NCBI RefSeq assembly: GCF_024758705.1
Contig: NZ_CP096971.1
Span: 2,695,501-2,759,500 of the forward strand
Source of the DNA: Sphingomonas sp. SUN019
Lineage (GTDB): Bacteria; Pseudomonadota; Alphaproteobacteria; Sphingomonadales; Sphingomonadaceae
Length of the DNA: 64,000 bases
Direction: 5' to 3'
Positions 1 to 9,244 of this stretch are shown here, piece by piece. Under the pieces are notes generated by a model that had not been told where the DNA came from, made no database searches, and saw only the letters and a list, made by a program, of their open reading frames with translations. How positions within the stretch are numbered: the stretch's first letter is position 1; each line of letters begins with the position of its first letter. The translations under genes were made by a program, and so were the position numbers.

Positions 1-251
1 AGGGCGTGCCGGGCGTGTTGCGCGAGGCGCTGTCGGTAGGTGCGCCGGTGGTGGCGACCGATTGTTCGCCTGCGATGCGGGAGATCGTTTCGTCGGCGGC
101 GTTGGGGGATGTGGTGGCGCGGGAGGATAATGACGCGCTGGTCGCGGCGCTCGATCGCTGGCTGGGCGGCGCGGCGCGGCCGGCACCGATTACGCCGCCG
201 GGGGTGGATTCGGTCGCGCGGTATCTGGCGCTGTTCGATTCGCTAGTTTGA
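1..251 (+). CDS. Glycosyltransferase, C-terminal fragment (GT-B type, GT4-like)
   Basis: Only the last roughly 80 residues lie in the window; the gene begins upstream of base 1. The fragment has the C-terminal nucleotide-sugar signature of GT-B glycosyltransferases: E-ALS-G-PVVATDC followed by an AMREI motif, where the conserved Glu contacts the sugar nucleotide. It would transfer a hexose in cell-surface polysaccharide synthesis, but donor and acceptor cannot be told from this piece. Its stop codon overlaps the 3' end of the convergent maiA gene by 9 bases. Family assignment is fairly safe; the exact function is unknown. Confidence 0.7.
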   Translation, partial: GVPGVLREALSVGAPVVATDCSPAMREIVSSAALGDVVAREDNDALVAALDRWLGGAARPAPITPPGVDSVARYLALFDSLV

Positions 252-875
252 GGGCTTCACGCGCTCGGGTGCGGCGGCCTGCACCTCCGGTAGCGCGAGC
301 GCGGCGGCTTCGGCCTTTTGCAGCTTCGGCCAGGGATCGACCGGCACGTCGAAGCGGCGAGCGTTGGCGAGTTGCGGGACGAGGCAGATGTCGGAGATGT
401 CGGGCGATGCGCCACCGAGGAACGGGCCGTCGCCGACCATCTGTTCCAGCGCTGTCAGCCCTTCGACGATCCAGTGGCGATACCATTCGTCCTTCGCCGC
501 CTGATCCGCGCCGAATTGCGTTTCCAACCGTTTCAGCACGCGCAAATTGTTGAGCGGATGGACGTCGGCGGCGATCAGCAAGGCGCGGGCGAGTTGGGCC
601 GAGCGGACGAACGGGTCGCCCGACACCATCGGCGGATCCTTGAAATTCGCATCGAGGAAATCGACGATCGCGAGGCTCTGGACGAGCGGGCGGCCGTCGA
701 CGACCAACGTCGGCACGAAGCCCTGCGGGTTGATCGCGCGATTTTCGGCCGACGCCTGCGCGCCGTCGAGCAGGTTCACCGGGACGGTTTCGTACTTCAC
801 CCCTTTCAGGTTCAGGCAGATGCGCACGCGGTAGGAGGCCGAGGAGCGCCAGTAATCGTGGAGTACGATCTTCAT
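243..875 (-). CDS. maiA: Maleylacetoacetate isomerase / zeta-class glutathione S-transferase
   Basis: A 210-residue zeta-class GST. The N-terminal thioredoxin-like domain carries the zeta motif SSASYRVRI (residues 11-19), with the catalytic Ser and the Arg expected of maleylacetoacetate isomerases, and the rest is the all-helical C-terminal domain. The family isomerises maleylacetoacetate to fumarylacetoacetate in tyrosine or gentisate-type catabolism, using glutathione in the cytosol. No other aromatic-catabolism gene is adjacent, so a broader GST role remains possible. The ATG at 875 overlaps the stop of the upstream permease gene by 4 bases (ATGA), showing it is the last gene of the pyrE operon. 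A longer reading frame continues through the start but is in the wrong frame for the upstream gene. Confidence 0.85.
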   Translation of the reverse strand: MKIVLHDYWRSSASYRVRICLNLKGVKYETVPVNLLDGAQASAENRAINPQGFVPTLVVDGRPLVQSLAIVDFLDANFKDPPMVSGDPFVRSAQLARALLIAADVHPLNNLRVLKRLETQFGADQAAKDEWYRHWIVEGLTALEQMVGDGPFLGGASPDISDICLVPQLANARRFDVPVDPWPKLQKAEAAALALPEVQAAAPERVKPSN

Positions 876-1945
876 GCGACCAGTTCCTCCGCGTCCATTT
901 CCTCCGCTGCGGCCTCCGACCGGCGTTCCAGCGCGACCTTGATCATCGCGGTCATCGGATCGGCGAGCGCCAGGCCCATGATGCCGAACAGCGCGCTGGT
1001 CAGGATCTGCGCGCCCAGCGTCAGCGCGGGCGGCAGATCGACCGTCTTTCGCGCGACGATCGGCAGCAGGATATATCCGTCGAACGTCTGCACCACGACA
1101 TAGACGATGATCGCGGCGATGCCGGTGTCGTATCCGGCCGAGAAACCGACCGCGACCATCAGCGCGCCCGAGATGAACGCGCCGATGTTCGGAATGAAGG
1201 CCAGCAGGCCGGTCAGGATGCCGAGGATCGCCGCCATCGGCACGCCCGCGATCATCAGCGCGATCCAGGTGATGATCCCTTCCGCCACCATCCCGAGCAG
1301 GCGCCCGGCCAGCAGCTTTCGCAGCGTTTCCCCCATCCGGCGCAGCGTGATCGCGAATTCGCGGCGCTTGTCGACCGGGACCATCCACTGCAGCCCGCGT
1401 TCGTAGATGTTCGGCTCCATCGCCAGGAACAGCCCCAGCACCAGGATCATGAAGAAGCTGGTCAGCGCGCTGGCGGCGGTGCCGAGGAACGAGGTGACGC
1501 GCCCGACCGAGCCCATCGCCTGCCGCAGCATGCCGTTCAGGTCCGACGTGCCCGGCATCATGCCCTGTGCCGACAGCCACTGCGCGCCGCGCTGAACCTG
1601 CACCTCCAGCGTCGAGCGGAGCTGCGTCGCCTGTTCGATCAGTTGGACGCCCGCGATATAGAAGGTGCCGACGATGAACGCGATGACCAGCAGGACGACG
1701 ATCAAAAGCCGCCAGCCGCGCCCGATCGGCAGGATGCGGTTCAGCAGGCGAACCCCGCCATCGAGCATCGATGCGAAAACGAGCGCGGCGAAGATCAGCA
1801 GCAACGGCTGGATCAGCAGCACGACCAGCGCGATCGCGCACGCCAGCCCGAGCCATACCGTCGCGCGCTTGATCTCGAACCGCGTGCGCGGATCCTGCAC
1901 CTCGTTGGGACTGGCGCCGTCGACGACCTGAACGTGTTCGGTCAC
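872..1945 (-). CDS. AI-2E family transporter (PerM/TqsA-like membrane protein)
   Basis: A 357-residue polytopic membrane protein of the AI-2E exporter superfamily. It starts with two hydrophobic helices (about residues 20-60), has a soluble-looking middle segment, and ends with a helix-rich half containing the family's GxxAxPxxxxxxG-like stretches (GVPMAAILGILTGLLAFIPN). Members are proposed to export signalling molecules or act as Na+/H+ antiporters; the substrate here is unknown. The start chosen is GTG 1945, because it overlaps the lepB stop as GTGA and removes about 45 low-quality residues that an upstream start would add over the lepB coding sequence. It lies between lepB and maiA in the same operon. 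Confidence 0.8.
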   Translation of the reverse strand: MTEHVQVVDGASPNEVQDPRTRFEIKRATVWLGLACAIALVVLLIQPLLLIFAALVFASMLDGGVRLLNRILPIGRGWRLLIVVLLVIAFIVGTFYIAGVQLIEQATQLRSTLEVQVQRGAQWLSAQGMMPGTSDLNGMLRQAMGSVGRVTSFLGTAASALTSFFMILVLGLFLAMEPNIYERGLQWMVPVDKRREFAITLRRMGETLRKLLAGRLLGMVAEGIITWIALMIAGVPMAAILGILTGLLAFIPNIGAFISGALMVAVGFSAGYDTGIAAIIVYVVVQTFDGYILLPIVARKTVDLPPALTLGAQILTSALFGIMGLALADPMTAMIKVALERRSEAAAEEMDAEELVA

Positions 1946-2880
1946 TGGCTCGTCTCCGGATGCAGCGATGTGCCGGCGCGGCCCGGTCGCAGAGCGCCCC
2001 ACCACGTCAGCGGGTTCCACGTCGCGGTGCCGTCGACCGAGAAAGTGATGAATTCGGCGCGCCCGCCGATATTCTCCCACGGCACCGGCCCGCCAAGCCC
2101 ACGCGCGCCGAGGATCGAGAAGCGGCTGTCGGCCGAACGATCGCGGTTGTCGCCCATCAGGAAGACGTGGTTGGCGGGGATGCGAACCGGCGCATAATCG
2201 TCGCCCGCGCTCGGCCCGAGTTCGACGGTGTCGAAGCGGCGGCCGTTGGGGAGCGTTTCGGTAACGATCGGCAGGCGGCAGACCAGACTGCCGTCGGCTT
2301 TCGTGATGCGCGCATCGTAATATTGATCGGGGTCGCAGGTGGCGTTCGCGTCGACCGGCAGCTCGCGATAGTGGAGCGGGCCGCGCACGACGGGCTTGCC
2401 GTTCAGGATCAACGTGCCGCCGCGCACCGCGAGCGTGTCGCCGGGGAGGCCCACGACGCGCTTGATGTAGTCGCTGGTCTGGCCCGGTGGCGTGACGATG
2501 ACGACGTCGCCGCGGGTCGGCATTTCACCCCAGATGCGGCCCGACGTGAAGGGAATCTGCACCGACCAGCTGGTCTGCGGCTGACGCAGGACGACTTCGC
2601 GGAAGATCGCCGCGGGATTCGGGATGGTGGGCGATACGAACGACCAGCCATAGGCGAATTTGCTGACCACCAGCCGGTCGCCGACTTCCAAGCCCGGGAG
2701 CATCGATTCGCTCGGGATGTAGAACGGCTTCGCGATGAAGCTGTGAAAGCCGAGCACCGCGAGGATCAGCCAGAACAGGCCCTTGACCTCACCCCACCAG
2801 TCGACGCCGCGGCGCGGTTTCGCTGCCGGGGTGGTTTCGGTAGCGGGAGGTTCGCCCGTCAACGCCAGTTCCTCGGACAC
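1942..2880 (-). CDS. lepB: Signal peptidase I
   Basis: A 312-residue type I leader peptidase that removes signal peptides from exported proteins at the periplasmic face of the inner membrane. An N-terminal cytoplasmic tail is followed by one membrane helix (about 33-50), then the catalytic box PSESMLPG with Ser59 as nucleophile, and YIKRVVGLPGD with Lys140 as general base, both in the expected order. The GDNRDRSADSR box near residue 245 is also present. The start is GTG 2880. It lies downstream of acpS with a 6-base gap and overlaps the AI-2E permease start by 4 bases, so translation is probably coupled. Confidence 0.95.
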   Translation of the reverse strand: MSEELALTGEPPATETTPAAKPRRGVDWWGEVKGLFWLILAVLGFHSFIAKPFYIPSESMLPGLEVGDRLVVSKFAYGWSFVSPTIPNPAAIFREVVLRQPQTSWSVQIPFTSGRIWGEMPTRGDVVIVTPPGQTSDYIKRVVGLPGDTLAVRGGTLILNGKPVVRGPLHYRELPVDANATCDPDQYYDARITKADGSLVCRLPIVTETLPNGRRFDTVELGPSAGDDYAPVRIPANHVFLMGDNRDRSADSRFSILGARGLGGPVPWENIGGRAEFITFSVDGTATWNPLTWWGALRPGRAGTSLHPETSQ

Positions 2881-2886
2881 ACGCGC

Positions 2887-3291
2887 CTACTCTTGGGGGA
2901 CCGCCTCGATGATCACAAAGGCCTGCGCCCAGGGATGATCGTCGGTCAGGGTGAGATGGATGCGGGGCGCGTGGCCGTCAGGGATCATCGCGTCAAGCCT
3001 CGCCTTTGCGCCGCCGGTCAGCGCGAGGGTGGGCGCGCCGGAGAGGGCGTTGACGACGCCGATGTCGCGCATGAACACGCCCGCCCTGAACCCGGTGCCG
3101 ACGGCCTTCGAAAACGCCTCCTTCGCGGCGAAGCGTTTGGCGAGCGTGCCGGCCTTCGTGAACGGCCGCCGCGCGGCCTTCGCGCGTTCGGTCTCGGTGA
3201 AGACGCGGTTTTCGAACCGCTGCCCGAAGCGGTCGAGCGAGGCCTGGATACGCTCGATATTGCACAGGTCGGAGCCGAGACCGATGATCAC
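2887..3291 (-). CDS. acpS: Holo-[acyl-carrier-protein] synthase
   Basis: A 134-residue AcpS-type phosphopantetheinyl transferase that moves 4'-phosphopantetheine from CoA to apo-ACP. The metal-binding residues are in place: Asp8 in GLGSDLC and Glu58 in [13 protein letters not shown]. Length is normal for the family. The GTG start at 3291 overlaps the pdxJ stop by 4 bases (GTGA). The pdxJ-acpS-lepB order is a common alphaproteobacterial arrangement, which supports all three calls. Confidence 0.95.
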   Translation of the reverse strand: MIIGLGSDLCNIERIQASLDRFGQRFENRVFTETERAKAARRPFTKAGTLAKRFAAKEAFSKAVGTGFRAGVFMRDIGVVNALSGAPTLALTGGAKARLDAMIPDGHAPRIHLTLTDDHPWAQAFVIIEAVPQE

Positions 3292-4022
3292 CGCGCCGCA
3301 TCCATTTCCGCGCGCATGCGGCGGATGCTTTCGGCAAGGCCGATGAAGATCGCTTCCCCCACCAGGAAATGCCCGATGTTGAGTTCCCTCACCTGTGGGA
3401 TCGCCGCAATCGGGGCGACGTTGTCAAAGGTCAGGCCGTGCCCGGCGTGGACCTCGATCCCGTTTCTGGCGGCGAGCGCGGCGGCGTCGGTCAGGCGGCG
3501 GAGTTCGGCGGCGCGCGCCTCTCCCTCCAGCTCGCAATAGCGCCCGGTGTGGAGTTCGACGACCGGCGCGCCGAGCCGCAGCGCGGCCTCGATCTGGCGC
3601 GCGTCGGGTTCGATGAACAGCGACACACGGATGTTGGCGTTCCTGAGTTCGGCCACCATCGGGGCGAGACGGTTGTGCTGGCCCGCGGCGTCGATCCCGC
3701 CCTCGGTCGTGCGTTCCTCGCGCTTTTCGGGGACGATGCAGGCGGCATGCGGGCGATGGCGCAGCGCGATCGAGAGCATCTCGTCGGTCGCCGCCATCTC
3801 CAGGTTCAGCGGCACGGTGAGTTCGGCCGCGAGGCGCGCGATGTCGGCGTCGGTAATGTGGCGGCGATCCTCACGCAAATGCGCGGTGATCCCGTCCGCG
3901 CCCGCTGCGGCCGCCAGCAATGCCGCGCGCACCGGATCGGGATAATCCCCGCCGCGCGCGTTGCGCACGGTCGCGACGTGATCGATGTTGACGCCCAGAC
4001 GCAGGTGAGAGGTAGGCGTCAT
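3288..4022 (-). CDS. pdxJ: Pyridoxine 5'-phosphate synthase
   Basis: A 244-residue TIM-barrel enzyme that condenses 1-deoxyxylulose 5-phosphate with 3-amino-2-oxopropyl phosphate to give pyridoxine 5'-phosphate, the last ring-forming step of DXP-dependent vitamin B6 synthesis. The diagnostic N-terminal motif [16 protein letters not shown] is at about residues 10-25, and [11 protein letters not shown] with GEAIF-type phosphate-binding residues follows near the C terminus. The ATG start at 4022 overlaps the upstream hydrolase stop by 4 bases, and its own stop overlaps acpS by 4 bases. Confidence 0.95.
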   Translation of the reverse strand: MTPTSHLRLGVNIDHVATVRNARGGDYPDPVRAALLAAAAGADGITAHLREDRRHITDADIARLAAELTVPLNLEMAATDEMLSIALRHRPHAACIVPEKREERTTEGGIDAAGQHNRLAPMVAELRNANIRVSLFIEPDARQIEAALRLGAPVVELHTGRYCELEGEARAAELRRLTDAAALAARNGIEVHAGHGLTFDNVAPIAAIPQVRELNIGHFLVGEAIFIGLAESIRRMRAEMDAAR

Positions 4023-5089
4023 GCGCAGACCGCCGCGGCGAGGAGGTCATGGCTGAACCCCTTGCCCTGCCACACTTCGCCGAAATCGAGCTCGGCGCGA
4101 TCGGCGAACACGATCACCACCGCGTCCCATTCGGGCATGATGAAGTTGCGCACCTGCACGCCGCCGATCTGCCCCCGCCGTTCGACGACGCGGACGGGGT
4201 GGGGGCAGCCCTTCAGCGGGGCGGTGAACGACCATTGCCCCAGCGCGATCGATCCGAGCTGCGGATGCCCGTCCCACATTTCCGCGCGCGCGGCGGCGGG
4301 CAGCAGCTTGTCCTTCATCAGCGCGCGATCGAATTTCCACAGGTCGCGCGCGGTGCCGTACAGCCCCGCCGCGGCGCCGAAGGCGGCAAGATCGAAGCCG
4401 CTGTCGGGCTTGCCCCCGATCGTACCCGATACGACCGGGCGAGGGGTGGGGAACGACCCGACCGATATCATTCCATATGGTCCGGCGATCCGTTCGCGCA
4501 CCAGCAACGGCCAATCCTTGCCGGTAACCGCCTTTAGCAAGGCCCCGGCGACGACATAATCGCAATTGTTGTACGACCAATCGCCGCCCGGCGGCCCCTT
4601 CACCGGACCGGCGCAATAGCCGGTGAGCGGGTCGCGGCTCCCCTTGTAGCCCGGCGCGTCATAGGCGGGGATCGCGTCGGGGGAGGCGGCGGTGTCGTCG
4701 GGGTTGGGCAGGCCCGACTGGTGGCGCAGCAACTGGCGCACCGTGACCAGCTTCGCGTTCGGGCTGGCGAAGGTGGGCAGATAGGTCGCGACGGACTGGT
4801 CGAGATCGACGCGCCCTGCCGCCACCTCCTGCATCACCAGCGTGGCGATCACCTGTTTGGTGACCGACGCCCAGCGCCATTTGCCCGACGCGGCGGTGAT
4901 TCCTGAGCCCCAGCGATCCTGATACAGCACCTTGTCAGACCGGCTGACGATGACCTCCCCACCGCGCCTGATGTCGCTTCCATCGATCACCTGCTGAACG
5001 CCGCCCATGCCCCGCGCCATCGTCTTCGCGTTCGCCGCCGCTGGAAACACGGCGATCAGCGCGGCGGCGAAGCGCAGGGCGCGGATCAC
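4019..5089 (-). CDS. Secreted serine hydrolase, beta-lactamase/PBP-like (class C fold)
   Basis: A 356-residue protein with a signal peptide ([14 protein letters not shown]..., cleavage near ANA at 19-21), so probably periplasmic. It carries the SxxK nucleophile motif SVTK (Ser75, Lys78) and a YxN motif, YNN (173-175), of the penicillin-binding-protein-like serine hydrolases. This family includes esterases, D-aminopeptidases and class C beta-lactamases; nothing here marks it as a resistance enzyme. It starts with GTG 5089, overlapping pyrE by 4 bases. Substrate unknown. Confidence 0.8.
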   Translation of the reverse strand: MIRALRFAAALIAVFPAAANAKTMARGMGGVQQVIDGSDIRRGGEVIVSRSDKVLYQDRWGSGITAASGKWRWASVTKQVIATLVMQEVAAGRVDLDQSVATYLPTFASPNAKLVTVRQLLRHQSGLPNPDDTAASPDAIPAYDAPGYKGSRDPLTGYCAGPVKGPPGGDWSYNNCDYVVAGALLKAVTGKDWPLLVRERIAGPYGMISVGSFPTPRPVVSGTIGGKPDSGFDLAAFGAAAGLYGTARDLWKFDRALMKDKLLPAAARAEMWDGHPQLGSIALGQWSFTAPLKGCPHPVRVVERRGQIGGVQVRNFIMPEWDAVVIVFADRAELDFGEVWQGKGFSHDLLAAAVCA

Positions 5090-5667
5090 GCCGCGCGGCT
5101 CCCCGGCTTGATCGCGGGAATGGCGGCGAGGGCGGGGGGCAGCGCGTCGGCCTCGTAGGTCGGGACGTCGAGCCGGATCAGCGGGTAGAAGGGAATGTCG
5201 AAGGTGGCTGCGCCGTTCGAGCGATCGATCAGCGAGGCCATCGCGATAACCTTGCCGCCTGCTTCCTCGATCGCGCGGATCGCTTCGCGGCTGCTGAGGC
5301 CGGTGGTGACGACATCCTCCATCATCAGCACTTCCTGGCCTAGCGAGAGGCGGAAGCCGCGGCGGAGTTCGAAACTGCCGGTCGGGCGTTCGACGAACAT
5401 CGCCTCCACCCCCAGTGCGCGCGCCATCTCATGCCCCGCGATCACGCCGCCCATCGCGGGGGAGACGACCGCGGTGATGCGCGCGCGGAGATCGGCGGGG
5501 ATGCGCGCGGCGAGCGCCTCGGCGAGCCGCGCGCCGCGGCGCGGGTCCATCAGGACGCGCGCGCATTGGAGGTAGCGGGGGCTGCGCAGACCCGAGGACA
5601 GGATGAAATGGCCTTCGAGCAATGCCTCTGCGGCGCGGAATTCGGCCAGCACCTCGTCGTCGGTCAA
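5086..5667 (-). CDS. pyrE: Orotate phosphoribosyltransferase
   Basis: A 193-residue type I phosphoribosyltransferase converting orotate and PRPP to OMP in de novo pyrimidine synthesis. The PRPP-binding motif MMEDVVTTGLSSREAI is present near residue 120, with the flexible-loop region before it. The start appears to be TTG 5667: an AGGAG sequence sits 6 bases upstream on the minus strand and no better in-frame ATG exists. It is the first gene of the seven-gene minus-strand operon. Its upstream region is shared with the divergent coxB promoter. Confidence 0.93.
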   Translation of the reverse strand: MTDDEVLAEFRAAEALLEGHFILSSGLRSPRYLQCARVLMDPRRGARLAEALAARIPADLRARITAVVSPAMGGVIAGHEMARALGVEAMFVERPTGSFELRRGFRLSLGQEVLMMEDVVTTGLSSREAIRAIEEAGGKVIAMASLIDRSNGAATFDIPFYPLIRLDVPTYEADALPPALAAIPAIKPGSRAA

Positions 5668-5766
5668 AGCGCGCTCCTGATGGCGATCGGTCTGTTTTCC
5701 ACCTAAGCGCGGGCGGCGGCCGGCGCAATTGGCGCGGCGGCCTCCATCAAAAATACGTCGAGCCGC

Positions 5767-5795
5767 TTGAGGCCGGGGGGTGTGGTGCGTATAGG
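5767..5795 (+). promoter_or_regulatory. Candidate sigma-70-type promoter of coxB-ctaD
   Basis: The sequence shows TTGAGG at 5767-5772 (CTTGAG including the preceding C) and TATAGG at 5790-5795, separated by exactly 17 bases. CTTG(A)-type -35 boxes are typical of alphaproteobacteria. It would start transcription around 5802, leaving a leader of about 65 bases before the coxB ATG at 5868. Confidence 0.55.
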
Positions 5796-5867
5796 CCCGA
5801 CCAAACGGGCGTATTTCCGCCCGCGTGCCGATTCAAGATGCGCGCCTGCAGGGGTGAGACGGACAAG

Positions 5868-7037
5868 ATGCTGAAGACCGGTTTCAAGACGATCGTACTG
5901 GCGGCGGGGCTGATGCTCGCCGGTGCGGGCGGCGCATGGGCGCAAGCGCCGGCCAATACGGTCGAGGCTGCGCCGCAAGCCGCCGCCGAGCCGGGCAATG
6001 TTTCCGCCGCCGCGCCGACGTCGGCCGCCGCGCCCGCGACCGCCGCTCCGGCGTCGCCTTCGCTGGCGATGGATTCGGCGCCCGCGCTGCGCCCGACGCC
6101 GGGTATCGGAATGCCGGTCGACAGATTGATCGGTATCCAGCCGCAGGTCACCAAGAATGGTGAGCGCGCGCAGTGGTTCCACGACGTCATCCTGTTCCCG
6201 CTGATCACGGTCATCTCGCTGTTCGTGCTCGGGCTGCTGTTCTGGGTCGCGTTCCGGTATCGCAAGGCGGCGAATGCCGTGCCGTCGAAGACCAGCCACA
6301 ACACCACGATCGAGGTGATCTGGACGCTGGCCCCGGTGCTGATCCTGGTAGCGATCGCGGTGCCGTCGATCGGCCTGCTGTCGGCGCAGTTCAAGCCCGC
6401 GCCCGCGGGCGCGGTGACGCTGAAGGCGATCGGCAACCAATGGTATTGGTCGTATCAATATCCTGACCACGGCGGCGTCGAGATTACCGCCAACATGCTG
6501 AAGGAAGCCAAGGACATCGGCGCGGGCGAGCGCGCGCGCACCGATGCGGACGGCCCGCGGCTGCTGGCGACCGACAACCGCGTCGTGCTGCCCGTCGGCG
6601 TGCCGATCCGGCTGATCACGACCGCGAACGACGTGATCCATAGCTGGGCGGTCCCCGCCTTCTGGATCAAGCTGGACGCGATCCCCGGCCGCCTGAACGA
6701 GACGAGCTTCACGATCGAGAAGCCGGGCCTGTATTTCGGGCAGTGCAGCGAACTGTGCGGTGCGCGTCACGCCTATATGCCGATCGCGGTAGAAGCGGTC
6801 AGCCCGGCGCAGTTCGCGGCATGGATCGCGGCGAAGGGCGGCAGCATGCCTGGCGCCGGTCAGCCGTCGAATGCCGCGATCCCGCAGGCGGGCGCCGACA
6901 ATGCCGCCGCGGCGACCGATGCTGCGGCCGCGACCGCCAATACGACCGGCCCGGTCGAGAACGCCACCACCACCGCCCCCACTTCCCCGCAGGGCGCCAC
7001 CGGCAATGCCGGGGCGACCGGCGACGCTGGACGCTGA
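5868..7037 (+). CDS. coxB: Cytochrome c oxidase subunit II
   Basis: A 389-residue subunit II of aa3-type cytochrome oxidase, which accepts electrons from cytochrome c through the CuA centre. It has a signal peptide (residues 1-24), an Ala/Pro-rich linker (about 25-80), two membrane helices (about 105-130 and 150-172), and a cupredoxin domain. CuA ligands are visible: Cys293, Cys297, His301 and Met304 in [14 protein letters not shown]. An unusual Ala/Thr/Gly-rich tail of about 65 residues follows the core. ATG 5868 was chosen because the signal peptide begins there; an in-frame ATG at 5838 would add ten charged residues. ctaD follows after 4 bases. Confidence 0.95.
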   Translation: MLKTGFKTIVLAAGLMLAGAGGAWAQAPANTVEAAPQAAAEPGNVSAAAPTSAAAPATAAPASPSLAMDSAPALRPTPGIGMPVDRLIGIQPQVTKNGERAQWFHDVILFPLITVISLFVLGLLFWVAFRYRKAANAVPSKTSHNTTIEVIWTLAPVLILVAIAVPSIGLLSAQFKPAPAGAVTLKAIGNQWYWSYQYPDHGGVEITANMLKEAKDIGAGERARTDADGPRLLATDNRVVLPVGVPIRLITTANDVIHSWAVPAFWIKLDAIPGRLNETSFTIEKPGLYFGQCSELCGARHAYMPIAVEAVSPAQFAAWIAAKGGSMPGAGQPSNAAIPQAGADNAAAATDAAAATANTTGPVENATTTAPTSPQGATGNAGATGDAGR

Positions 7038-7041
7038 GACC

Positions 7042-8721
7042 ATGACCGACACCGCACTCAACCCCTCCGCATTTCAGGCGCATGACGATCATGCGCACGA
7101 ACATCACGATGCGGATCACAAACCGGGCTTTTTCGCGCGGTGGTTCATGTCGACGAACCACAAGGATATCGGGACTTTGTACCTGATCTTCGCGATCGTC
7201 GCGGGGATCATCGGTGGCGCGGTGTCGGGCCTGATGCGGGTCGAATTGGCGCAGCCGGGCGTGCAATATCTGCAGGGTTGGGCGTCGATGTTGCACGGCG
7301 GCGAGGCGAGCTTCGACGAATCGCTCCATCTGTGGAACGTGATGGTGACGGCGCACGGCCTGATCATGGTGTTCTTCATGGTCATGCCCGCGATGATCGG
7401 CGGCTTCGGCAACTGGTTCGTGCCGATCATGATCGGCGCGCCGGACATGGCGTTCCCGCGGATGAACAACATCAGCTTCTGGCTGCTGGTGCCCGCTTTC
7501 ACCCTGTTGCTGGCGTCGCCGTTCTTCGGCGGCGCGGGCAACGGCTGGACGCTGTATGCGCCGCTGTCCACCTATGGCGAGCCCGGACCGTCGACGGACA
7601 TGGCGATCCTGGCGCTCCATCTGGCGGGCGCGTCGTCGATCCTGGGCGCGATCAACTTCATCACCACGATCTTCAACATGCGCGCGCCGGGTATGACGCT
7701 GCACAAGATGCCGCTGTTCGTATGGTCGGTGCTGGTCACCGCATTCCTGCTGCTGCTGGCGCTGCCGGTGCTGGCCGCGGCGATCACGATGCTGCTGACC
7801 GACCGCAATTTCGGGACGACGTTCTTCGATCCGGCGGGCGGCGGCGATCCGGTGCTGTACCAGCATCTGTTCTGGTTCTTCGGCCATCCCGAAGTGTACA
7901 TCATGATCCTGCCGGGCTTCGGCATCGTCAGCCACATCATCTCGACGTTCAGCCGCAAGCCGGTGTTCGGCTATCTCGGCATGGCGTACGCGATGGTCGC
8001 GATCGGCGTGGTCGGGTTCGTGGTGTGGGCGCACCACATGTTCACGACCGGCCTTTCGGTGAATACCAAGATGTACTTCACCGCGGCGACGATGGTGATC
8101 GCAGTGCCGACCGGCATCAAGATCTTCAGCTGGATCGCGACGATGTGGGGCGGTTCGATCAGCTTCAAGACCCCGATGGTCTGGGCGATCGGCTTCATCT
8201 TCATGTTCACGGTCGGCGGAGTGACCGGCGTCGTGCTCGCCAACGGCGGCGTCGACGATTACATGCAGGACACCTATTACGTGGTGGCGCATTTCCACTA
8301 CGTGCTGTCGCTGGGTGCCGTGTTCAGCCTGTTCGCCGGGTTCACCTATTGGTTCCCGAAGATGTCGGGCAAGATGATGAATGAGTTCCTGGGGCAGCTG
8401 CACTTCTGGGTGTTCTTCCTGGGCGTGAACGTGCTGTTCTTCCCGATGCACTTCCTGGGCCTGCAGGGGATGCCGCGGCGGTATCCGGATTATCCCGACG
8501 CCTATGCGTACTGGAACGCGATCGCCTCGCACGGCTACGAGATCATGGCCGCGTCGATGGTGATCTTCTTCGTCAACGTCATCTGGTCGCTGATCGCGGG
8601 CAAGCCCGCTGGCGACAGCCCGTGGGGCGACGGCGCGACGACGCTGGAATGGACGCTATCCAGCCCGCCGCCGTACCACCAGTTCGAGACGCTGCCGGTG
8701 ATCGAGGATCACAAGCACTGA
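7042..8721 (+). CDS. ctaD: Cytochrome c oxidase subunit I
   Basis: A 559-residue haem-copper oxidase subunit I with twelve predicted membrane helices. It carries the family hallmarks: [14 protein letters not shown], the [13 protein letters not shown] box containing the CuB His and the cross-linked Tyr, the two CuB His in WAHHMFTTG, and the HFHYVLS haem a/a3 ligands near the end. It catalyses oxygen reduction coupled to proton pumping. The N terminus is His/Asp-rich ([13 protein letters not shown]), possibly metal-interacting or just polar. ATG 7042 lies 4 bases after coxB. A strong hairpin terminator follows at 8763. Confidence 0.97.
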   Translation: MTDTALNPSAFQAHDDHAHEHHDADHKPGFFARWFMSTNHKDIGTLYLIFAIVAGIIGGAVSGLMRVELAQPGVQYLQGWASMLHGGEASFDESLHLWNVMVTAHGLIMVFFMVMPAMIGGFGNWFVPIMIGAPDMAFPRMNNISFWLLVPAFTLLLASPFFGGAGNGWTLYAPLSTYGEPGPSTDMAILALHLAGASSILGAINFITTIFNMRAPGMTLHKMPLFVWSVLVTAFLLLLALPVLAAAITMLLTDRNFGTTFFDPAGGGDPVLYQHLFWFFGHPEVYIMILPGFGIVSHIISTFSRKPVFGYLGMAYAMVAIGVVGFVVWAHHMFTTGLSVNTKMYFTAATMVIAVPTGIKIFSWIATMWGGSISFKTPMVWAIGFIFMFTVGGVTGVVLANGGVDDYMQDTYYVVAHFHYVLSLGAVFSLFAGFTYWFPKMSGKMMNEFLGQLHFWVFFLGVNVLFFPMHFLGLQGMPRRYPDYPDAYAYWNAIASHGYEIMAASMVIFFVNVIWSLIAGKPAGDSPWGDGATTLEWTLSSPPPYHQFETLPVIEDHKH

Positions 8722-8762
8722 GGTTTGACTGAGGCTTAGCGCCGCTGATGCCTTATACGAAG

Positions 8763-8790
8763 CGCCCCGCGGGAAACCGCGGGGCGTTTT
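8763..8790 (+). terminator. Rho-independent terminator after ctaD
   Basis: A perfect 10-bp stem (8763-8772 paired with 8777-8786, CGCCCCGCGG) with a GAAA tetraloop is followed by TTTT (8787-8790). It lies 41 bases after the ctaD stop. It should separate coxB-ctaD from the toxin-antitoxin pair and the rest of the cta genes. Confidence 0.9.
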
Positions 8791-8854
8791 CGTTTGGGGC
8801 GTGATCATTGAAGTGAAATCATTTTGGGTGCATGTATCGGGCAAGGAGTGCCTG

Positions 8855-9208
8855 ATGCTTGCTGCTTTTTTGGATGACATTCGCGACGGCGACGTGATCG
8901 CGCCGAAGCGCATGGCCGACCGGTTGCGGTTGCCGATGACGCGGTTGTCGAAGTTGGCGCATCTGAACCGCAACACGATGGCTGCCCGACCGGGAAGTCC
9001 GGCGGTGCAGGCCAAACTGGGCGAAATCGCGCGGATCATCGCGCGGGCGGCCGAGATGGCGGGCGACGAAGGTCGCGCGATCATCTGGTTCAAGCATCAG
9101 CCGATCCCCGGTTTCGGCAATCGCACAGCTGAGCAGATGGTCGAGGATGGTCATGCGGCGGCAGTGATGTGGACGTTGGAAAGCATGGAACAGGGCGTCC
9201 ATGCCTGA
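8855..9208 (+). CDS. Xre/MbcA/ParS-type antitoxin of a RES toxin pair
   Basis: A 117-residue protein with an N-terminal helix-turn-helix-like part (about residues 15-45, MADRLRLPMTRLSKLAHL) and a C-terminal toxin-binding part ending in WFKHQPIPGFGNRTAEQM...GHAAAVMWTLE, the pattern of the Xre/MbcA/ParS (DUF2384) domain. Such antitoxins neutralise RES-domain toxins and repress their own operon. The start at ATG 8855 is supported by AAGGAG at 8843-8848, six bases upstream; a GTG at 8801 would add 18 residues with no ribosome site. The RES toxin gene follows 36 bases downstream. Confidence 0.85.
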   Translation: MLAAFLDDIRDGDVIAPKRMADRLRLPMTRLSKLAHLNRNTMAARPGSPAVQAKLGEIARIIARAAEMAGDEGRAIIWFKHQPIPGFGNRTAEQMVEDGHAAAVMWTLESMEQGVHA

Positions 9209-9244
9209 CGTCGGTGGCGGCGGATTGACGCGACCGGCATAAAA

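Noticed and set aside
876..1856. An upstream extension of the maiA frame to 537 residues
   Set aside because: The extra part overlaps the permease gene in another frame; the GST domain begins at ATG 875 with the proper overlap.
6799..8532. A 577-residue open frame on the minus strand opposite coxB-ctaD
   Set aside because: It is His/Arg/Glu-rich noise antisense to a clear oxidase gene; high GC gives long antisense frames. No ribosome site or domain.
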